Source: Streptomyces chrestomyceticus JCM 4735
GTDB lineage: Bacteria > Actinomycetota > Actinomycetes > Streptomycetales > Streptomycetaceae
Direction: 5' to 3'
DNA length: 64,000 bases
Assembly: GCF_003865135.1 (NCBI RefSeq)
Contig: NZ_BHZC01000001.1
Coordinates: forward strand, 7,812,001-7,876,000
Part shown: positions 59,363 to 64,000 of the stretch, piece after piece
Layout of the letters: each line of letters opens with the position of its first letter
How positions within the stretch are numbered: position 1 is the stretch's first letter
The notes under the pieces: model-generated
Told to the model about the DNA's origin: nothing
The model's input: only the letters and a program-made list of their open reading frames with translations
Database searches by the model: none
Position numbers and translations under genes: made by a program

Positions 59363-59538
59363 GCGCGCCGGTGTCCGAGCAGGCCACCCCCCTCCGGGTG
59401 ACGGGCCCTCAGCAGGAGGGCTGGGCCTGCGCACTGTGCGGCGCCCGGCTGTACGCGGACCGCTCGTTGGGCGTGCACCGGATCATCTCCTGCGGCCAGG
59501 AGGTCGAGGTGGAGCTGTGGGCGTGTGCTCCGTCGTGA
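59359..59538 (+). CDS. Very small zinc-ribbon-like protein
   Basis: 59 residues from GTG 59359 (stop 59536-59538). CALCGARLYADRSLGVHRII has a CxxC followed by SCGQEVEVELWACAPS, a possible zinc ribbon. It starts within the previous stop codon (GTGA), which supports translation. Confidence 0.7.
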   Translation: MSAPVSEQATPLRVTGPQQEGWACALCGARLYADRSLGVHRIISCGQEVEVELWACAPS

Positions 59539-59600
59539 GGGGAGGCTGCCGTCCGGCGCGGGCAGCGGCTGCCGTCGGCCCATCTGGCGGAGTGGTCCGG

Positions 59601-59828
59601 GTGAGCGAGACCTGCCGCTGGTGCGGCAGGTCGACCGACGGACATGTCGACGTCGGGATCGAGCACGTGGCAACCGCTGGCGGGCGGACGGTCTACGCCT
59701 GCCGGACGTGCGTGCGCCGGTACGGCATCATCCCCTTCGCCCACCACCCCGGAGGCAGCGACGGACGCCTACGGTTCACGGCGGCGACCATGAGAGCCGC
59801 CATGGTGCGCCGGGCGCGCCGGACCTAG
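59601..59828 (+). CDS. Small Cys-rich putative zinc-binding protein
   Basis: 75 residues from GTG 59601 after GGAG. CRWCGRSTDGHVDVGIEHV and TVYACRTCVRRYGIIPFAHH give two CxxC pairs in treble-clef spacing; the C-terminus is basic. It is the last gene of the small-gene array. The stop overlaps the convergent minus-strand gene by 4 nt. Confidence 0.7.
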   Translation: MSETCRWCGRSTDGHVDVGIEHVATAGGRTVYACRTCVRRYGIIPFAHHPGGSDGRLRFTAATMRAAMVRRARRT

Positions 59829-60067
59829 AGCCGGACGGCAGCGGGGCACGCGCCCCCGCCGCCCACTGCTGTCCTTGCAGCTCCCGCTCCGGCCGTGTAT
59901 CGGTCACCGGCCGGGGTGACGTCCATGCCGGGCACCACAGCCGTCTGCTCGGGAGGCCGCCGGGTCTCCCGGGCGCGCAGCGCACCGGCGAGCGCCGAAG
60001 CGGCGATCATCGCATCCCGGTCGGCTCCGGTCAGCCCCTCCCGGTCGGCGCACTGCGCGGCCGCATC
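59825..60067 (-). pseudogene. Small gene truncated at the island's right edge
   Basis: On the minus strand VIDAAAQCADREGLTGADRD, AMIAASALAGALRARETRRP to GACPAAVRL (stop 59825) reads as a normal helical protein. Its upstream continuation past about 60067 is antisense to the split gene and looks unrelated. No suitable start lies between, so its 5' end was probably lost when the island edge formed. Confidence 0.5.
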
Positions 60068-60442
60068 GATGACCCGGCCAACGGAGGCAGCACCCCGTCG
60101 GCTTTCCCCGACGCCCGCTCGGGCCTGATCTGGCCCAGCCACGAGGGCTGGGCCCTGCTCTCCGCGATGGTCTTCTGGGCGGCGGACGACCGCCCGAACG
60201 AATACCGGGCCCGCTTCGTCCGCGACTCACTCGGCCCCGGCTACGACTCGACGGCCACCACGGACACGTGGAAGACCGGAGGCGGCCAGTACAAAACCTA
60301 CCTGTGGCAGATGTTCGTCCACCCGGGCACACCCGTCGGCCTGAAAATCTCCGCCCGCGGCCCCAGCGACACCAAGGTCCCCGCCGAAATCACCCACGCC
60401 CAGTTCAAGCTGGCCATTCATACGGAGGTGCTGCGGCCGTAG
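60068..60442 (+). pseudogene. Conserved phage-type protein, 3' part (split by the island)
   Basis: DDPANGGSTPSAFPDARSGL, IWPSHEGWALLSAMVFWAAD, RFVRDSLGPGYDSTATTDTW, WQMFVHPGTPVGLKISARG and ITHAQFKLAIHTEVLRP form the C-terminal half of the protein that begins at 48841. No ribosome-binding site or proper start is seen. Its end is followed after about 50 bp by the convergent toxin-immunity cassette. Confidence 0.7.
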
Positions 60443-60490
60443 GGGTGGCCGGGGTGGGGGCGGTCGGCCAGGGGCAGGGCGGAGGCCGTC

Positions 60491-61330
60491 CTAGTTCGCC
60501 TTGTCCCACGGCGGGTTGGACGGGCGCCGGTGCCAGTACCAGGCCCGGCCCGCGAAGGACGACTCCGCGGCCTCCGCGAGACTTGCTCCGCCGTCTTCGG
60601 TGGTCAGTCGGTGATAGGTCCGGTCGACCTGCTCCAGTGCGGCCTGCACGGGCTGCTGCAGCTCGGCAGGCAACTGGGCGATCACCCCAGGTACCTGATC
60701 GCGCAGTTCCAGGTCCTCGATGTACATGCCGACCGGATACCACCCGGAAGGGGGCCAGTCCGCTTCCATGCGAGCGGTGAGGCGTTCCCAGTTCAGCAGC
60801 GGCCAGACGGTGTCTCGCCACCTGCTCCCACCGGGGACACAGGCGTCGGTGAGAGGCGTCGGCAGTTGCAGAGGTCTGATGATCTCGGGAATGCGCCGGA
60901 CTTCCGCATGGGGGAACGCGGGGACGGAGACCTCGGAGACGGCAACGGTCCACCGGGGGGGCTCGCCCTCTTCTTCGACCGTATTGACGTAGCCCACCTC
61001 GCCTGCAGGCGTCGCAACGCGGTCGATCCACGAGATGTCAGGGTAGTCGGACGGAAAAATGACATCGACACCGAGAGAGCGCGCTACAGCCAGCGCAAGT
61101 TCCTCTTCGGAAATATGCGGTGTATCACCGGCGGTGATGGCCAGCGACCAGCTCAGGTCTCCGTCCAGTGCCATGTATTCACAGGTGACGGAGGCTTCCC
61201 AGTTCCGGTTTTCGAGGTCCCATGCATCACAGACGTCAACCTCGGGGACGGGGACGCCGAAGATCTCCGCCAGAGTCGGGGCGATGCGTCCGGGAACTCC
61301 GTCTCCGGTCGTCAGCAGGGTGCACATCAT
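60491..61330 (-). CDS. Putative immunity protein of the WXG100 toxin cassette
   Basis: 279 residues from ATG 61330, overlapping the toxin stop by 4 nt. Acidic and Trp-rich: AEIFGVPVPEVDVCDAWDLE, YMALDGDLSWSLAITAGDTP, VIFPSDYPDISWIDRV and FAGRAWYWHRRPSNPPW. No known domain is recognised. Being the last gene after a WXG100-toxin pair is the standard position of an immunity gene. Confidence 0.65.
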   Translation of the reverse strand: MMCTLLTTGDGVPGRIAPTLAEIFGVPVPEVDVCDAWDLENRNWEASVTCEYMALDGDLSWSLAITAGDTPHISEEELALAVARSLGVDVIFPSDYPDISWIDRVATPAGEVGYVNTVEEEGEPPRWTVAVSEVSVPAFPHAEVRRIPEIIRPLQLPTPLTDACVPGGSRWRDTVWPLLNWERLTARMEADWPPSGWYPVGMYIEDLELRDQVPGVIAQLPAELQQPVQAALEQVDRTYHRLTTEDGGASLAEAAESSFAGRAWYWHRRPSNPPWDKAN

Positions 61331-62661
61331 AGCTGGTACATCCTATACAGGTCGATTGCCGTCTGAACGGCGTCGGGCTCGTTCTGGAACTGCTTGGCAT
61401 TGGCGAAGAACTTCTCACACTGAGCCAAGTCGCCGTTGGCACGCATGATGGCGCCCAGGGCGCCGTATTCGGCGCGGCTCAGATTGGTGAGTCCGGGACC
61501 TGAGACGGGGAAGACGGTGCCGGAGGGTTCCACTGCGTAGGAGCGTCCGTTGATTTCGTAGACCTGACGTTCCGCGTTCCAAGCGGCTTTTCCGGCTGCT
61601 ATCTCCGATATCTCGTCTTTCACCGCCTGGTTGTACCCCGGCAGGATGACCGTGTTCTCTTCCTTGGCCGGACCTCGTTTGATTCCGCTCCAGGTGTGCC
61701 GGGGGTGGGGAGCCTTGAGCGTCTTGCCCCTGGCGGCTCCCGCGATGCCCTGGCCGGCCTCCCAGGTGGGCCGGCCTCCGGAACCGCCCGATCCGGCGGC
61801 ATTGCGCATCAGAGGGCGTCCAGTCGGCCCGACAGGACCGATGCCGGCCATTGCCGGACGCGGGCCGCCCACGTGGGGCAGCGTCATCTCGAAGTCGCGC
61901 AGTGGGTTCTTGAGGTTGCGCAGGCCGTCGAGCTTCATGTTGCCGAGGGCGTTCTTGACGCCCCCGGCTTCTCCGATGGCCCGGGCGCCGCGGGCGGCTC
62001 CGCCGAAGGCGCCGCCCAGAAGGAGGCCGGAGGTGCCGGCGTCCTTCATTTCGGCGAGGTTGATGCCCTTCTGGTCGCCGAGCAGGTTGCGGCCGCCCTG
62101 GGCCACGACCACGTCCACGGTGATGGCTTCGACGCTGCCGATCGCTGCGGTGGCCAGGACCGTTCCGGCGATTTCGGCGACCGTGGCGGACACGGCCACG
62201 CCCGCGGTGCCCGCCGCGGCGACGATCGCCTCGGTGGCGCCTGCCGCGGCTATCTCGCTGATGCCACCGGTGAACAGTGCCAGCGCCGTACCGGCGACCA
62301 GCACGGCTCCCGCGATCTCCAGCGCGTGCTCGATCTGCTTCTTGGCCTCGGCGATCTGGTCGGCGAACTTGTCCAGGGCCTTGGCCATGTCCCGGGCGGC
62401 GGACGCCACATCGTCCAGGTAGCCCTTGCCGCCGCCGTGGTACTTGCGCCAGAAGTCGCCGAACGCCTCGATGCCCGGACCCTTGTTGTTGTCGATGACG
62501 TCCTGGGCGGGCTTGTGCGCGGCGGCGGTGACGTCCTCCACGTCGTCGGCGAAGGTCCGCCACGCGCGGGCGGCCTCCCGCAGCTCGTCCTCGTCGCCTT
62601 CCGGCCACCACATGCCGGTCAGGTCCTGGACGATCTCCTTCGCCTTGTCGGCGGCGCTCAC
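61327..62661 (-). CDS. Type VII-secreted polymorphic toxin (WXG-type N-terminus)
   Basis: 444 residues from GTG 62661, overlapping the WXG100 stop (GTGA). The N-terminal 130 residues are the helical type VII effector domain (ELREAARAWRTFADDVEDVT, AFGDFWRKYHGGGKGYLDDV, DMAKALDKFADQIAEAKKQI). A hydrophobic Gly/Ala-rich segment follows (residues 140-220), then a Gly/Pro-rich linker. The C-terminal 110 residues (NTVILPGYNQAVKDEISEIA, YAVEPSGTVFPVSGPGLTNL, GAIMRANGDLAQCEKFFANA) should be the toxic tip. I recognise no nuclease or other catalytic motif in it. Confidence 0.72.
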   Translation of the reverse strand: MSAADKAKEIVQDLTGMWWPEGDEDELREAARAWRTFADDVEDVTAAAHKPAQDVIDNNKGPGIEAFGDFWRKYHGGGKGYLDDVASAARDMAKALDKFADQIAEAKKQIEHALEIAGAVLVAGTALALFTGGISEIAAAGATEAIVAAAGTAGVAVSATVAEIAGTVLATAAIGSVEAITVDVVVAQGGRNLLGDQKGINLAEMKDAGTSGLLLGGAFGGAARGARAIGEAGGVKNALGNMKLDGLRNLKNPLRDFEMTLPHVGGPRPAMAGIGPVGPTGRPLMRNAAGSGGSGGRPTWEAGQGIAGAARGKTLKAPHPRHTWSGIKRGPAKEENTVILPGYNQAVKDEISEIAAGKAAWNAERQVYEINGRSYAVEPSGTVFPVSGPGLTNLSRAEYGALGAIMRANGDLAQCEKFFANAKQFQNEPDAVQTAIDLYRMYQL

Positions 62662-62981
62662 TGGCCACCGCCCTTGCCGAAGCCGGAAGAGGAGGAACGG
62701 TCTGCTTCCTCGTGGTTGTCGGCCATGTCCTTCATGGCCTTGGAAATGCTTTCCAGTCCCTTGACCAAGGCTTGGGCTGCTTTTTCTATCTGCTCGCGGT
62801 GCGGGGCGTACATGTGCTGGAACTTCTGGCCTTGTTCGTCGTTCCCCCACGGCGAACCGAGGCCGTCCAGCGAGCCTTTGAGTTTGCTCGTCGCCTTCGC
62901 CAGCGCGTCCGCTTCCCGATGGAAACGCGGGGCGGCGGACTTGAGCTGGTCCGTGTCGATGTCGAAGCCGTCACCGGCCAT
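62658..62981 (-). CDS. WXG100-family protein (ESX-type)
   Basis: 107 residues from ATG 62981. Two helices around a WxG turn (GSPWGNDEQGQKFQHMYAPH), with AAQALVKGLESISKAMKDMA after it, are typical of WXG100 partners of type VII secretion substrates. It probably dimerises with or escorts the toxin encoded next, with which it overlaps by 4 nt. Confidence 0.85.
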   Translation of the reverse strand: MAGDGFDIDTDQLKSAAPRFHREADALAKATSKLKGSLDGLGSPWGNDEQGQKFQHMYAPHREQIEKAAQALVKGLESISKAMKDMADNHEEADRSSSSGFGKGGGQ

Positions 62982-63223
62982 AGGTCCCCCCAGGAACTGT
63001 GCTTTCGCATGTCCTCACAACCTATCGCGAGCCACTGACAGCGCTTCAGTCGATTTCCCGGCCGTAGCTGTTCAATAACCAAATAACTGGCGGTGTGCAG
63101 GCCGGGCGGGCGGCTGGAGCCTTTCGGCGTGGTGTGGGCCGTCTATGCCACAGCGGGGAAGCGGGAAAGTGGGAAAGCGGGATTGCTTGGAGCTGCCCAT
63201 GTCTGTCGCTCAGGTCCGCGGCA

Positions 63224-63919
63224 TCAGCCGACCAGGGCCAGGACAGGGCGGAGGCCGTCGGGGCGTTCGGTTGGCGGGATGTGGTCGACGGGGAGGTAGG
63301 TGCAGCCGAGGGCTGTGGCTCCGCCGTCCGCTGTGCGGTCGTCGCCGACCATCAGGACGTCCGTGGGGGCCAGGCCCAGTTCCTCGCAGGCGATCTCGAA
63401 CAGTCGCGGGTCGGGCTTCTGGATGCCGTGTTCGTACGACAGGACGTAGCTGTCGACGAAGCGGTCGAGGCCGTGTGTGCGGAGGACCGGCCGCAGGTCC
63501 CAGCCGATGTTGCTGACGACGCCGGTGCGGATGCCGCGCCGGCGCAGCGCGGACAGGACCTCGGCGGCGTCCGGGTACGGGGACCACGCGGAGGGCGTCA
63601 TGTGGCGTTCGTACAGTGCGTCGTACAACGCTTCGTCGGGCAGCGGTACTTGTCGGGCCAGCCCGGTGTACAGCTCGCGGTGCCGGTCGGCGCTGCGGTC
63701 GCGTACCTCCCAGAGTGCGGCCAGCCCGGGCGGCATGTGCTCCGGTGACGAACCGCCGGGCAGCGCGCCGGCCCGGCCCAGCTCTGCCGCGAGGCGGACC
63801 ACCTCCTCCTCCGCGAGGTCCGTCCCGGTCTCGTCCAGTACCGCCCGCAGCCAGCTCTCCGGCGATTCGATGCGCAGCAGCGTCCCGGAGAAGTCGAAGA
63901 GCACACCCTTGATCGTCAT
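63224..63919 (-). CDS. HAD-superfamily hydrolase
   Basis: 231 residues from ATG 63919. Haloacid dehalogenase motif I is IKGVLFDFSGTLL (Asp nucleophile; the second Asp of the usual DxD is Ser, as in some HADs), motif II TGVVSNI, motif III YEHGIQKPDPRLFE (Lys) and motif IV VLMVGDDRTADGGATALG. The cap domain lies at residues 20-100. Probably a small phosphatase; the substrate is unknown. Between it and the WXG100 gene (62982-63223) I see only a short purine-rich repeat (GGGAAAGCGGG type). Confidence 0.88.
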   Translation of the reverse strand: MTIKGVLFDFSGTLLRIESPESWLRAVLDETGTDLAEEEVVRLAAELGRAGALPGGSSPEHMPPGLAALWEVRDRSADRHRELYTGLARQVPLPDEALYDALYERHMTPSAWSPYPDAAEVLSALRRRGIRTGVVSNIGWDLRPVLRTHGLDRFVDSYVLSYEHGIQKPDPRLFEIACEELGLAPTDVLMVGDDRTADGGATALGCTYLPVDHIPPTERPDGLRPVLALVG

Positions 63920-64000
63920 AGCGCCATCCTGTCGCGTCGGCGGCCCGCCGTCACCGCCGCGGCCCGTACCGGTGGGCGTACCCGGCCGCCGCGGCCGCCA

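Larger units (their letters stand above)
48982..60067. mobile_element. Accessory island of about 11.1 kb inside a split gene
   Basis: The two halves of one gene flank this stretch, so it was inserted, or arose by rearrangement, after that gene existed. Contents: regulators, phage tail, endolysin and holin remnants, DUF6283, a polymorphic toxin with immunity gene, XRE/DUF6879 genes and many small overlapping genes. Base composition is visibly lower in GC in places (54400-56640). I found no integrase or transposase inside it, no tRNA at its ends and no clear att duplication, so the mechanism is unknown and the ends are good only to a few bases. Confidence 0.6.

Noticed and set aside
59525..60442. 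Single 305-codon gene spanning the island's right edge
   Set aside because: Only the codons from about 60068 onward resemble a protein family; the first 180 are out-of-frame sequence of the small Cys-rich genes and antisense of the truncated gene.
48841..63000. CRISPR array or cas genes in the accessory region
   Set aside because: The only repeats are the paired 14-bp palindromes; there are no regularly spaced repeats with unique spacers and no Cas proteins.

Overview
The window is chromosomal DNA from a high-GC actinomycete, almost certainly a Streptomyces. The grounds are the strong G/C third-position bias, frequent GTG starts and 4-nt ATGA/GTGA gene overlaps, the block priA-fmt-rsmB-rpe, the riboflavin operon running into hisE-hisG, and typical Streptomyces families (secreted prokaryotic phospholipase A2, SpoIIE-type phosphatase, DUF6879/XRE pairs, DUF6283).

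Layout. 1-9750: an XRE regulator running off the edge, priA, an HTH protein, fmt, rsmB, a secreted ricin-type lectin, rpe and a SorC-type regulator. 9897-13850: a lipoprotein RNase with its barstar inhibitor, a DUF2809 membrane protein and a pair of CNNM/CorC transporters. 13997-19365: a membrane SpoIIE-type phosphatase, guaB1, a cationic amino-acid permease and an Lrp/AsnC regulator. 19509-22871: an SGNH hydrolase gene cut in two by an IS607-family element (serine recombinase plus TnpB). 22799-33895: a YdcF protein, a secreted protein, a nitrilase/flavin amino-acid monooxygenase operon, DUF5995, phospholipase A2, a uracil permease, a thioesterase, an MFS exporter and a ROK regulator. 33948-43939: an NmrA-type oxidoreductase, an FMN riboswitch, ribD-ribE-ribM-ribBA-ribH, hisE-hisG, a PH-domain protein and a second CNNM/CorC pair. 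44125-48709: a CbxX-type AAA ATPase, a uridine-kinase-like protein and a secreted C39-like peptidase. 48841-60442: an accessory island of about 11 kb lying inside a split gene. It holds phage remnants, many small overlapping genes, a secreted polymorphic toxin with its immunity gene, and XRE/DUF6879 regulators. 60491-62981: a WXG100-toxin-immunity cassette. 63224-63919: a HAD hydrolase.

How genes work together. The cationic amino-acid permease and the nitrilase/monooxygenase operon are 6 kb apart but share one promoter layout: three CGCAA sites about 30 and 21 bp apart, then 15 bp to the -35 and an 18-bp spacer. The Lrp/AsnC gene directly behind the permease is the obvious candidate regulator. 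This suggests one unit for uptake and oxidative decarboxylation of a basic amino acid. In the island, 14-bp palindromes of the form CCCWACNNGTAGGG mark three promoters, two of them as pairs exactly 24 bp apart.

Data caution. Several otherwise intact genes (priA, the first CNNM gene, the AAA ATPase, the DUF6879 gene and others) are broken by what looks like loss of one base in a G or C run. The direction is always loss, so sequencing or assembly error is at least as likely as real mutation.
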